Assembly: GCF_016741935.1 (NCBI RefSeq)
Contig: NZ_JAERRG010000006.1
Location: forward strand, 310,001-374,000
Reading direction: 5' to 3'
From: Streptomyces endocoffeicus
GTDB taxonomy: Bacteria > Actinomycetota > Actinomycetes > Streptomycetales > Streptomycetaceae
DNA: 64,000 nt
In this document: positions 6,378 through 14,436 of the stretch, piece by piece
Layout of the letters: the number at the start of each line of letters is the position of its first letter
Numbering within the stretch: the first letter of the stretch is position 1
Position numbers and translations under genes: made by a program
The notes under the pieces: generated by a model
Database searches by the model: none
Told to the model about the DNA's origin: nothing
Seen by the model: only the letters and a program-made list of their open reading frames with translations

Positions 6378-9067
6378 CGCAACGTCAGCCAGTCCACGGC
6401 GGCCACCCGGTGGCCGCCCGTGGCGACGAGATAGACATCATGGGAGCCGGTCACCGTGCGGGGGAGACGCACCGAACGCTCCCGCCACTCGTCCGTGCCA
6501 CCGGTCCCGCGCACCGGAAGCGTGGCCGCCACCGGTCCTTCGGGTGAGTCCAGGCGCAGTCGCAGGGCGCAGTCCCCGCAGCCGCCGGACGCCAGCCGCA
6601 CCGTCAGCGTGTCCGCGCCCGCGCCGAACCGCACGCCCCGGAAGCCGATCGCGTCCCCCGTTCCGAGGACCGAGGTGGCCGCCTCGCCACGCTCGACGCC
6701 CCGGACCACCTCGGCGCGCTCACCCTGAAGAGTGGCGGCCGCGTCGGGACCGTCGGAGTAGAGCCGGACCTCGTTCACCGCCCAGGGGTTCTCGCCCGGC
6801 CGCGTCAGCTCGATCCGCAGGTAGCGGGCGGTGCGCTGCTCGAAGACCGCGTCCTGGGTGAAGGAGCGGCCGCTGACCCGGGCCACCGGCGTTCCCCAGT
6901 GCTCACCGTCGCGGCTGACCGAGACGGTGAAGCCGGCGGGGTGTCCGGTGGCGTCGAGACCCGCGTCGATCGCCAGCCGGCCGAAGGTCTTCGCGGTGCC
7001 GAGATCCACGGTGAGCGACTGACCGGCGGCCTGGGGAGCGTCCCCCTTCCACTGGGTGGTCTGCACCCCGTCGACGGCGGCCGAGGCATCGGCGCCACCC
7101 GATGCGGTCGCCTTCCAGCCGTCGTTGCGGACCCGGGTCTCACAGCCCGCCAGCCGGCAGCCGGACGACCAGATGGGCTCGCCGTACTCGTACGCGCCCT
7201 GGTCCGGCCCGTCGCCCCGGACCTCGCCGGTCACCCCGTCGACCTGCTCGCCCGCGTCGATGGCGGGGGAGTCGGCGCGCGGCCAGAGTTCGCCGTTGCG
7301 CGCGTCGGTGTAGCGCGGATCGGTCGGCGGCAGCAGGTTGTTCCGTACGACGGGGGCGGGGTCGCCGGGGCCGGAGATCTCCATCGGGGTGAGCGCCACG
7401 TCGTTGCTCACATACGTCCCGGTGGCGTCGGTGGCTCCGCTCAGCCGGACGGCGGCGGTGGAAATGCCCGTGCCGTACGAGGAGTTGTGGTCGCGGTTGC
7501 CGAGGCTGACACTGCTGTGGCCGTTGAAGAAGGTGCCGCGGGTGCCGGTGTTGTACGCCACGTTGTGGTGCAGCAGGAAGTTGCCGGAGGAGTTGTCGAT
7601 GTAGTAGCCCACCTGGCCGTCGGCGTCGTGCACGGTGTTGTGGTCCACGCTGGTGCCCTTGGCGTCCAGGTTGCAGCACACATAGAACGGGCTGCCGTCG
7701 CGTGAGGTGCGCATCGCCTCGGAGAGGTCGTTGTAGGCGATCCGGTTGTCGTGGAAGGGCACACCGTTCAGCTGCCAGGCGGTGTCGATGCTCGCCCGCC
7801 CGGTGCGGCGGATGGTGTTGTGGGTGACGGTCTGGCCACTGCCGTTGACCTCGATACCGGGGGTGTAGCTGCCCATCCAGCCCACGTCGTGGATGTAGTT
7901 GCCGGTGACGGTGTTACCACTGCCGCGCAGCAGCACCCCCGTGCCCGCGGAGTAGCCGATGTCGCTGTCGCGCAGGGTGTTGCCCCGGCCGAGGATCTGG
8001 ACACCGGAGTTCAGCACCCGCGAGGCGACGATGTGGCCCTCGCCGGGCGGGATGGCCAGTTCGTCGTCGCGTGGCATGGGGAGCGTGGAGAACTCCGAGA
8101 TGTAGCGGGCCCGGAGCCCCTCGACCAGCACACCGGTGCTGTCGGCGCCGGTGCGCAGCGAGGTGCCCCACAGCTCGAGACCGCGCACGGTGACATGTGA
8201 GCTGCGCGAGAGGTCCACGCCCCAGCTCTCGTACTTCGCGGTCACGGTGTGGCCCGCGAGACCGCCCTTGGGCGGGACCAGATAGAGGCGGCGCGCGTCC
8301 TTGTCGTAGTACCACTCACCGGGCTGGTCGAGCGTGGCCTTGGCGCCGACCAGGTAGTAGTTGCGGTAGTTCTGGTCGCCCATGCACAGCGGGGTGCAGC
8401 GGTAGTTGCCGCCCTTGAAGTCGAGGGCGCCGGCCGATGTGGCGGTCACGGTGCCGGTCTGCTGGCTCCACGGGTTGGAACCGGCCCACAGATGGACGGT
8501 GGCGCCGGTGAAGTCGCCGTCCGGCAGATCCGGGTCGTCGATGTGCTGATCGGTGGAGGAGCGTTCGGCCACCGCCCAGGACGGATTGAGCGGATCGGAG
8601 CCGGAGTTGGGCCAGCGGCCCTCCATGGCGCGCTCGCCGTCCAGGAACAGCGCGTTCTCGCTGCGGTCGAGCGGGAGGTCCACATCGGCGGCCACCAGAC
8701 CGCCGCCGGCGTCCTGCCACCCGCTCACCGCCCGCGTCCCGTCGACGGTGACCGGCCCGTCCCCGTACGCCGCCAGGGTGATCGGGGCGTCGGCGCGGCC
8801 CGAGGGCGGGGCGACCCGCTCGCGGTAGTTCCCGCGGTGGATCAGACAGGTGTCCCCGGGCCCGACCTGCTCGGTGCAGCGGCCGATGGTGCGGAACGGG
8901 TGGCGCGAGCTGCCGCTGTCGTGGTCGGCGCCCCAGGTGGCGACGTGGTACGTACGCCCCTGCTGCCCCTGCCCGCCCTGTGCCGCCGCGGTGCCCGGTA
9001 ATGCCGCGGCGCAGACGGCCATCGCCGCGACGGCGGCCAGGGATATGCGCCTGAGCGTGGATCTCAT
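6374..9067 (-). CDS. Secreted right-handed beta-helix protein with discoidin-like and CBM6-like domains
   Basis: An 897-residue exported protein. It has a Sec signal peptide ending near GTAAAQ, then a linker. The start of the main domain, YHVATWGADHDSGSSRHPFR, is typical of polysaccharide-lyase-like parallel beta-helix enzymes (DUF1565/PL6-like). The central 150-600 region has the repeated N-T-V/I-x-D/N patterns of a beta-helix (for example NTLRDSDIGYSAGTGV). Residues about 640-770 look like an F5/8 type C (discoidin) module, ending FEQRTARYLRIEL. The last about 110 residues resemble a CBM6-type carbohydrate-binding module. A GGAGG site precedes the ATG. Likely role: extracellular binding and cleavage of a plant or algal polysaccharide; lyase versus hydrolase cannot be decided. 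Confidence 0.82.
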   Translation of the reverse strand: MRSTLRRISLAAVAAMAVCAAALPGTAAAQGGQGQQGRTYHVATWGADHDSGSSRHPFRTIGRCTEQVGPGDTCLIHRGNYRERVAPPSGRADAPITLAAYGDGPVTVDGTRAVSGWQDAGGGLVAADVDLPLDRSENALFLDGERAMEGRWPNSGSDPLNPSWAVAERSSTDQHIDDPDLPDGDFTGATVHLWAGSNPWSQQTGTVTATSAGALDFKGGNYRCTPLCMGDQNYRNYYLVGAKATLDQPGEWYYDKDARRLYLVPPKGGLAGHTVTAKYESWGVDLSRSSHVTVRGLELWGTSLRTGADSTGVLVEGLRARYISEFSTLPMPRDDELAIPPGEGHIVASRVLNSGVQILGRGNTLRDSDIGYSAGTGVLLRGSGNTVTGNYIHDVGWMGSYTPGIEVNGSGQTVTHNTIRRTGRASIDTAWQLNGVPFHDNRIAYNDLSEAMRTSRDGSPFYVCCNLDAKGTSVDHNTVHDADGQVGYYIDNSSGNFLLHHNVAYNTGTRGTFFNGHSSVSLGNRDHNSSYGTGISTAAVRLSGATDATGTYVSNDVALTPMEISGPGDPAPVVRNNLLPPTDPRYTDARNGELWPRADSPAIDAGEQVDGVTGEVRGDGPDQGAYEYGEPIWSSGCRLAGCETRVRNDGWKATASGGADASAAVDGVQTTQWKGDAPQAAGQSLTVDLGTAKTFGRLAIDAGLDATGHPAGFTVSVSRDGEHWGTPVARVSGRSFTQDAVFEQRTARYLRIELTRPGENPWAVNEVRLYSDGPDAAATLQGERAEVVRGVERGEAATSVLGTGDAIGFRGVRFGAGADTLTVRLASGGCGDCALRLRLDSPEGPVAATLPVRGTGGTDEWRERSVRLPRTVTGSHDVYLVATGGHRVAAVDWLTLR

Positions 9068-9192
9068 CTACCGCCTCCAGTGTTCAGGGTCGACCGAAAC
9101 CTAGGAGAAACATCGGATGAGGTCAACGGATGGAGGCGAATTCATGGTCAGGATTACGGAAATTCCGCGAGACAGGTCCGATGTCTCTTGCC

Positions 9193-9206
9193 ATAAGTCG
9201 ACTTAT
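9193..9206. promoter_or_regulatory. 14-bp perfect palindrome, candidate operator
   Basis: ATAAGTCGACTTAT is its own reverse complement and lies in a locally AT-rich stretch about 125 bases upstream of the beta-helix gene start, next to the IclR remnant. It could be the former binding site of that regulator. Only the symmetry is seen; the function is inferred. Confidence 0.4.
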
Positions 9207-9282
9207 TGACAAAGAGGCGTTCGCTCGCCGAGCATGGCCCGCGTATCTCCTGACAGCACAGCCACCACTGCCATCACAGGCA

Positions 9283-9506
9283 TCACTCGAAACGACGGGC
9301 GCTGATCTCCGCCGCGGTGTCGGCCACCAGCCGCCCCCACCGGTCCACCTCGCTCGCGGCGTAGCGGGAGTCGGGCATGGAGATGGCGACGGCGGCCACC
9401 GGCGCTCCGCTCTCCGCGACGATCGGCGCGGCGAGGGCGCAGACATCGGGCAGGTACTGATTGCGATTGAGGGCGTAGCCGTCCCGCCGGACCCGCTCCA
9501 GCGCGA
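9283..9506 (-). pseudogene. IclR-family regulator, C-terminal remnant
   Basis: On the minus strand an open frame of about 74 codons reads ALERVRRDGYALNRNQYLP, then APIVAESGAPVAAVAISMP, then RLVADTAAEISARRFE and a stop. This is the end of the effector-binding domain of IclR regulators, where the R-x-x-G-Y-A and (V/A)A-A-(V/L)-S-(V/I)-S patterns are characteristic. The DNA-binding domain and most of the ligand domain are absent. Homology ends abruptly near 9503-9510, where another gene fragment begins on the opposite strand. It has no usable start, so it should be non-functional. Confidence 0.7.
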
Positions 9507-9647
9507 ATGACGGAGATCTTCCCGCGGTTGAGCCATGTCGGCATCGACTATGTGTGGGGTGGCAGCGTCGGGTTCTCCTACGACCGCATCCCGCACGCCG
9601 GCCAGGCCGCCGGGGCGTACTACAAGGCCAAGGACCGGCTCATGTGA
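9507..9647 (+). pseudogene. FAD-dependent amine oxidoreductase (PuuB/DAO-like), C-terminal remnant
   Basis: A 46-codon frame reads MTEIFPRLSHVGIDYVWGG, then FSYDRIPHAGQ, and ends YYKAKDRLM. The first part matches the late conserved block of gamma-glutamylputrescine oxidase-like FAD enzymes (I-D-Y-x-W-G-G ... R-x-P-H). The last residues resemble their extreme C-terminus (YYRLKDRL-like). Roughly 70-80 residues normally found between these blocks are missing, so it has an internal deletion as well as loss of the FAD-binding N-terminus. The ATG is probably incidental. It abuts the IclR remnant head-on, suggesting a deletion joined two formerly divergent or separated genes. Confidence 0.62.
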
Positions 9648-9665
9648 GCCGGGCCCTTCAATCAG

Positions 9666-9695
9666 TTGCTTTATTTAATTCACGCGTTTTAGAGT
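9666..9695 (+). promoter_or_regulatory. Candidate sigma-70-type promoter for the TetR/ferredoxin/P450 genes
   Basis: TTGCTT and TAGAGT are separated by 18 bases inside an AT-rich island (9658-9695) that is striking in this GC-rich DNA. The -10 element would be about 43 bases upstream of the GTG start of the tetR gene. Seen by eye only; the -35 is weak. Confidence 0.4.
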
Positions 9696-9737
9696 GGCCG
9701 CGACAGCTCACAGGAACCACGGAGGCTGGAGGCCACG

Positions 9738-10403
9738 GTGACCGACGCACGCACCGTCCGCTCCGCCGGGACCCGCGAGGCCATCATGGCCGCGGCGGAG
9801 CGGCTCTACGCCGAGCACGGCCTGGTCGCGGTGTCGAACCGGCAGATCAGCGAGGCGGCCGGGCAGGGCAATGTCGCCGCGGTCGGCTATCACTTCGGCA
9901 CCAGGGCGGACCTGGTGCGCGCCATCATGCGCAAGCATTCCGAGGCGATCGAGGAGATCCGGCAGCGGATGGCGGAGGAGACCCGCGGCAGCGAGGAGGT
10001 CCGGGACTGGGTCGCCTGCCTGGTGCGCCCAGCCACCGAGCACCTGGCCACCCTGGGAGTGCCCTCCTGGTACGCCCGGTTCGCCGTCCAGGTGATGACC
10101 GACCCCGTGCTGCGGGCGATCGTCACCGACGAGGCCCTCACCCGGGAGCCGCTGCGGGAGACCCTCTACGGCCTGGGCGGCTGCCTGGACGCGCTGCCCG
10201 CCGAGGTACGGGCCGAACGCGGCGACATGGCCCGCCAGTTGATCACCCACACCTGTGCCGAACGGGAGCGCGCCCTCGCCGAGGGGACCAGTACGCGCCA
10301 GCCGTCCTGGGACGACACGGGCGGCGCGCTCACCGACGCCATCACCGGTCTGCTCCTCGCCCCCGTCACCCGTCGTTCCCCTGCCAAGGAGGCCCGGACA
10401 TGA
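9738..10403 (+). CDS. TetR/AcrR family transcriptional regulator
   Basis: A 221-residue regulator. Residues 10-60 form the TetR helix-turn-helix domain: TREAIMAAAERLYAEHGL, then VSNRQISEAAGQGNVAAVGYHFG with the family's Y-H-F ending, then RADLVRAIM. The rest is an alpha-helical ligand domain without close motif identity. The GTG start follows an AT-rich promoter region, and the stop overlaps the ferredoxin start (ATGA). The regulator is therefore the first gene of a ferredoxin/P450 operon and probably represses it in response to a small hydrophobic ligand. No clear inverted repeat was found upstream. Confidence 0.88.
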   Translation: MTDARTVRSAGTREAIMAAAERLYAEHGLVAVSNRQISEAAGQGNVAAVGYHFGTRADLVRAIMRKHSEAIEEIRQRMAEETRGSEEVRDWVACLVRPATEHLATLGVPSWYARFAVQVMTDPVLRAIVTDEALTREPLRETLYGLGGCLDALPAEVRAERGDMARQLITHTCAERERALAEGTSTRQPSWDDTGGALTDAITGLLLAPVTRRSPAKEART

Positions 10404-10600
10404 AGATCACCGTCGACGAGGAGAAGTGCTGCGGCGCGGGCCAGTGTGTGCTCATCGCGCCCGAGGTGTTCGACCAGCGCGAGGAGGACGGCATCGTCGT
10501 GCTGCTCGACGCCGAGCCCGCCGACGGGCATCACACGGCCGTCCGGGAGGCCGCGAGCGTCTGCCCGGCCGCCGCGATCCAGCTGAGCGAGACCACGTGA
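10400..10600 (+). CDS. 3Fe-4S ferredoxin (P450 redox partner)
   Basis: A 66-residue ferredoxin starting MKITVDEEKCCGAGQC. Cysteines at 10, 16 and 55 (the last in VCPAAAI) give the C-X5-C-Xn-C-P arrangement of single 3Fe-4S cluster ferredoxins that feed electrons to bacterial P450s. The start overlaps the tetR stop. The stop overlaps a GTG that opens a reductase remnant (GTGA), the same junction seen between the intact ferredoxin and reductase near 21.47 kb. The two ferredoxins share the FDQR-ED-G-V-LLD pattern and are paralogues. This one lacks its own reductase and must use one encoded elsewhere, possibly the one at 20.2-21.5 kb. Confidence 0.9.
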   Translation: MKITVDEEKCCGAGQCVLIAPEVFDQREEDGIVVLLDAEPADGHHTAVREAASVCPAAAIQLSETT

Positions 10601-10680
10601 CCACACCGTCGAGCGTGGTGGTGGCCGGTGCCTCCGCCGCGCAACGGGGGCCCACTCCCAACGACCCTCGGAGGAAGACC
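10597..10680 (+). pseudogene. Ferredoxin reductase, N-terminal remnant (about 15 codons)
   Basis: A GTG overlapping the ferredoxin stop opens a frame reading VTTPSSVVVAGASAA before the similarity is lost. This is the start of the FAD-binding Rossmann strand of ferredoxin reductases; the intact homologue in this window begins VSAPRNVVIVGASVAG. The remaining about 1.2 kb of a reductase is absent, and the frame runs directly into the P450. The P450 has its own Shine-Dalgarno sequence and ATG, so this stretch is best read as the scar of a deletion between ferredoxin and P450 genes, although it is in frame and a longer P450 cannot be fully excluded. Confidence 0.55.
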
Positions 10681-11916
10681 ATGACCACCTCGCCCGTGGC
10701 CGACGACGCGTCGGCCGAGATCCCCGCCTTCCCCCAGCCACGCGCCGCGGTCTGCCCCTTCGACCCGTCCCCGGAGCTGCGCGGGCTGGCGAGCTGGGGC
10801 CCGCTGACCCGGGTCCGGTCCTGGAACGACAGCACCCCCTGGGTGGTGACCGGCCACGCCGAGCAGAAGACCCTGCTCTCGGACCCCCGGCTCAGCGCCG
10901 ACTTCTCCCACCCCGGCTTCCCGAGCCCCGTTCCCCATACGGGCGGTGAACGGCGATCCACCGACCTGAGCTTCGTCGGCATGGACGATCCGGAGCACGC
11001 CCGGCTGCGCCGCATGGTCAGCGGCGCCTTCACCATCAAGCGGGTCGAGGCGATGCGCCCGGTCGTGCAGGAGATGGTGGACGACTTCATCACCCGGATG
11101 CTGGCCGGACCGAATCCGGCCGACCTGGGCCAGGCGCTGGCGCTGCCGCTTCCGTCGCTGGTCATCTCCGAGCTGCTGGGCGTCCCGTACGAGGACCATG
11201 AGTTCTTCCAGACCAACAGCAAGGTCCTCGTGTCCGCCGTTGCCACGCCGGAGGAGCGGGCCGCCGCGCACACCAACCTGTACGGGTATCTGGACCAGTT
11301 GGTGGGGGAGAAGCTCGCCCGGCCCGGTGACGATCTGCTCTCCGGGCTCGCCCAGCAGATCACGGCGGGCGAGCTGACCCGCCGTGGGGCCGCGGCGATG
11401 GGGGTACTGCTGCTCCTCGGCGGCCACGAGACCACGGCCAACATGATCACCATGGGGACGCTGCTGCTGCTCCAGCACCCCGAACAGCTCGCCCGCGTCC
11501 GCGAGGCCGACGACCCCAAGGTGATCGTCTCCGCGGTGGAGGAACTCCTGCGCTACCTCAGCGTCGTCCACCTCGGACGCCGCCGGACGGCGCTGGAGGA
11601 CATCGAGGTCGCCGGCCGGACCATCCGGACCGGTGAGGGAGTGATCCTCCTCGGCGAACTGGCCAACCGGGACCCGGCCGTCTTCCCGGACCCGGACCGG
11701 CTGGACATCGGCCGGGACGCCCGCCACCACCAGGCGTTCGGCGTGGGCACCCACCACTGCCTCGGCCAGCCACTGGCCCGGATGGAACTCCAGGTGGTCT
11801 ACCCCACCCTGTTCCGCCGTGTCCCCACCCTGCGGATGGCGGCGGACCTGGCGGACATCCCCTTCAAGTACGACGCGGTGATCTACGGAGTGTACGAACT
11901 CCCCGTCACCTGGTAG
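10681..11916 (+). CDS. Cytochrome P450 (CYP105-like)
   Basis: A 411-residue soluble bacterial P450. The haem-binding loop is FGVGTHHCLG with cysteine 360. The I-helix oxygen-activation motif is GGHETTAN (247-254), where many relatives have AGHETT. The ExxR motif is E288-L-L-R291. The early DDPEHARLRRMVSGAFT block is the C-helix region. It probably hydroxylates a secondary metabolite or xenobiotic using the ferredoxin encoded upstream. The ATG is preferred over the in-frame GTG 84 bases upstream because CGGAGGAAG lies just before it and because the intervening codons look like a reductase remnant. A strong bidirectional hairpin follows the stop. Confidence 0.92.
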   Translation: MTTSPVADDASAEIPAFPQPRAAVCPFDPSPELRGLASWGPLTRVRSWNDSTPWVVTGHAEQKTLLSDPRLSADFSHPGFPSPVPHTGGERRSTDLSFVGMDDPEHARLRRMVSGAFTIKRVEAMRPVVQEMVDDFITRMLAGPNPADLGQALALPLPSLVISELLGVPYEDHEFFQTNSKVLVSAVATPEERAAAHTNLYGYLDQLVGEKLARPGDDLLSGLAQQITAGELTRRGAAAMGVLLLLGGHETTANMITMGTLLLLQHPEQLARVREADDPKVIVSAVEELLRYLSVVHLGRRRTALEDIEVAGRTIRTGEGVILLGELANRDPAVFPDPDRLDIGRDARHHQAFGVGTHHCLGQPLARMELQVVYPTLFRRVPTLRMAADLADIPFKYDAVIYGVYELPVTW

Positions 11917-11924
11917 CCGTTCCG

Positions 11925-11959
11925 GCGCGCCCGCCCGGCGGGTAGCCGGACGGGCGCGC
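11925..11959. terminator. Bidirectional hairpin between P450 and phospholipase genes
   Basis: Nine perfect GC pairs (GCGCGCCCG with CGGGCGCGC), one mismatch, five more pairs (CCGGC with GCCGG) and a GGGTA loop. It sits between convergent genes and has no U-tract, as is usual for Streptomyces terminators. Confidence 0.7.
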
Positions 11960-11981
11960 GACGAGGGGCCGGTGGCGAGGC

Positions 11982-14042
11982 TCAGTCCGCCGAGAGCGCG
12001 GGGTCGCTCGTCCCCGCACGGCCGGTCTCCACATGTCCGGCCAGCCGGCGCAGATAGCCGTTGTCGTGGTCGGAGACCACCGACAGGTCGTACCACTGGT
12101 GGCTGCGCCCGGTCCGCGCGGTGTGCACCACCCGCGCCCCCGGCCGGAGCCGGTAGCTCGCCGACTTCTCCTCGTGGTAGCCGTCCGTGACGGTGAGCCG
12201 CACCGTCGCGTCGCCCTGGTTGACGAGGGTCAGCTCGACCTCCCCGGTCGCCCGGTCGTGACGGGCGCTCACCTCGGGGCCCTTGCCGGTGGCGTGGCCG
12301 GTGAAGTGGCGCAGGAAACCGGCCGGACCGTGCACCTGGAGGTCATAGGCGCCGTTGTCCGCCGAGGAGCGCCGCCAGCTGCCGGACAGCCGCTTGCCCG
12401 CCTCGACGGTGTAGCCCCACGGCCCGCCCGCATGGCTCGCGGAGGTCACGTGGAAGTGCGCGGCGGTGCCCTTGCCGTGGTGGACGAAGTCGACCCGCAG
12501 ACCGCCGTCGGCGCCGGTCGTGGCATCGGCCGACAGATCGTACGGCAGCGGCCTGGCAGGGCGCAGCCCGGACTCCTGCCGGGGCAGCGAGGGGTTCGCC
12601 GGGAGCTTCGGTACGTAGTCCGGGTGCCGCTCGTTGTCCTTGGGCCGGTAGCCGCTGGTGTCCGGCAGGGCCGGGACCTTCACATCGGTCCGGGAGAAGT
12701 CGAAGGCCTCGGTCAGGTCGCCGCACACCGCCCGCCGCCACGGCGAGATGTTCGGCTCCTCGACGCCGAAGCGCCGCTCCATGAGCCGGATGACCGAGGT
12801 GTGGTCCAGCGTCTGCGAGCAGACCCAGCCGCCCTTGCTCCACGGTGACACCACCAGCATCGGCACCCGCTGCCCCAGCCCGTACGGGCCCGCGGGCTGC
12901 GAGGAGGAGCCGGCGTACAGCTCCCCGGTGGTGTCCACGGTCGAGGCGCCCCGCTCGGCGGCGGGCGCGTACGGCGGCACCACGTGGTCGAAGAAGCCGT
13001 CGTTCTCGTCGTAGGTGATGAGCAGCGCGGTCTTGCTCCACACCTCGGGGTTGGAGGTGAGCGCGTCCAGCACCTGGGCGACGTACCAGGCGCCGTAGTT
13101 GGCCGGCCAGTTGGGGTGCTCGGTGAAGGCTTCGGGGGCCGCGATCCAGGAGATCTGCGGCAGCTTCCCGGCCTTCACATCGGCCCGCAGGACGTCGAAG
13201 AAGCCGTCGCCGTGCTTGGCGTCGGTACCGGTGCGGGCCTTGTCGTACAGCGGGTCGCCGGGCTTGGCGTCGCGGTACTGGTTGAAGTACAGCAGCGAGT
13301 TGTCGCCGTAGTTGCCGCGGTAGGCGTCGTCGATCCAGCCCCAGCCGCCCTTGGCGTCGAGCCCGTCGCCGATGTCCTGGTAGATCTTCCAGGAGATCCC
13401 GGCCCGCTCCAGGCGCTCGGGGTAGGTGGTCCAGCCGTAGCCGGCCTCCGCGTTGTCCAGCACCGGGCCGCCGCCCTTGCCGTCGTTCCCGGTGTAACCG
13501 GACCACAGGTAGTAGCGGTTGGGGTCCGTGGAGCCGATGAACGAGCAGTGGTAGGCGTCGCAGATGGTGAAGGCGTCGGCCAGCGCGTAGTGGAACGGGA
13601 TGTCCTCGCGGGTCAGATGCGCCATGGTGGTGGCCGACTTCGAGGGCACCCACTTGTCGTACGCGCCGTCGTTGAACGCCACATGGCCGTCGCCCCAGCC
13701 GTGCGGCAGGTCCTGGAGGAACTGCAGCCCGAGGTCGTTCACCTCGGGGCGGAACGGCAGAACCTCCTTGGAGCCGTCGGACTGGTGCCACACCGGCTTG
13801 CCGCTGGGCAGCCGCACCGGCCGCGGATCGCCGAATCCCCGTACCCCGCGCAGGGTGCCGAAGTAGTGGTCGAAGGAGCGGTTCTCCTGCATCAGCACGA
13901 CGATGTGCTCGATGTCCCGCAGACTTCCGGTCCGGCGGTTCGCCGGAATCTCCGCGGCGCGGGCGATGCTGGCGGAGAGGAGGGACATGGCCGTGCCGGT
14001 GCCAGCAAGTTGCATGAATCTTCGACGGTCTATGGAGGTCAT
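11982..14042 (-). CDS. Phosphocholine-specific phospholipase C, Tat-exported
   Basis: A 686-residue exported phosphoesterase. The N-terminus MTSIDRRRFMQLAGTG is a twin-arginine signal, followed by a hydrophobic stretch and cleavage near SIARA. The mature enzyme opens with IVVLMQENRSFDHYFGTLRG, the metal-binding motif of the phosphoesterase/acid phosphatase superfamily that contains PlcC/PlcN-type enzymes. Further blocks such as ALLITYDENDGFFDHVVPP are typical of the catalytic domain. Two C-terminal beta domains (DUF756-like) are present from about residue 490. The internal ATG preceding SIDRR is chosen because the longer frame adds about 150 residues before the Tat signal. Likely role: extracellular hydrolysis of phosphatidylcholine or sphingomyelin for phosphate or choline. 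Confidence 0.9.
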   Translation of the reverse strand: MTSIDRRRFMQLAGTGTAMSLLSASIARAAEIPANRRTGSLRDIEHIVVLMQENRSFDHYFGTLRGVRGFGDPRPVRLPSGKPVWHQSDGSKEVLPFRPEVNDLGLQFLQDLPHGWGDGHVAFNDGAYDKWVPSKSATTMAHLTREDIPFHYALADAFTICDAYHCSFIGSTDPNRYYLWSGYTGNDGKGGGPVLDNAEAGYGWTTYPERLERAGISWKIYQDIGDGLDAKGGWGWIDDAYRGNYGDNSLLYFNQYRDAKPGDPLYDKARTGTDAKHGDGFFDVLRADVKAGKLPQISWIAAPEAFTEHPNWPANYGAWYVAQVLDALTSNPEVWSKTALLITYDENDGFFDHVVPPYAPAAERGASTVDTTGELYAGSSSQPAGPYGLGQRVPMLVVSPWSKGGWVCSQTLDHTSVIRLMERRFGVEEPNISPWRRAVCGDLTEAFDFSRTDVKVPALPDTSGYRPKDNERHPDYVPKLPANPSLPRQESGLRPARPLPYDLSADATTGADGGLRVDFVHHGKGTAAHFHVTSASHAGGPWGYTVEAGKRLSGSWRRSSADNGAYDLQVHGPAGFLRHFTGHATGKGPEVSARHDRATGEVELTLVNQGDATVRLTVTDGYHEEKSASYRLRPGARVVHTARTGRSHQWYDLSVVSDHDNGYLRRLAGHVETGRAGTSDPALSAD

Positions 14043-14436
14043 GACGCTCCGGTCTCCTGTGGCGTTCGAAGGGAAGCGGGGGGAACCGGTGCAGTGTCTT
14101 CCGCCGAGACGGTACGGACAACGGCAGATGGGCGAAACGGCGGGAAAGCCTGCGTAAATCTTGGCCGTGGGCCGAATCCTTGTCACGACCCCTCCCACAT
14201 GCCCATACGGGCCACGCACCGGGCCGATGTGACGCACGACGCACCGGATGGAACGGCATCCGTGGAGATGAACTCCGTTTCGCCGCGCCGAGGAAGGGCA
14301 CGCGAACAGTGTGCTTCGGACCGGAGGCACGCCATGGGAGCAGCCCGGCTGCGGAAGGCGTGTCCACGGTCGCCCGAGTTGTCCGGATTGCCAGCGCCTG
14401 TGGTGACACCGACGACAGCCCAAGGGAGACCCGCCC
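14043..14436. other. Divergent intergenic region, phospholipase / sigma factor
   Basis: About 390 bases without a convincing gene. It must hold promoters for both neighbours. I looked for PHO-box direct repeats and for SigB-type promoters and saw nothing clear. A GGGAGA site precedes the sigma-factor ATG. Confidence 0.5.
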
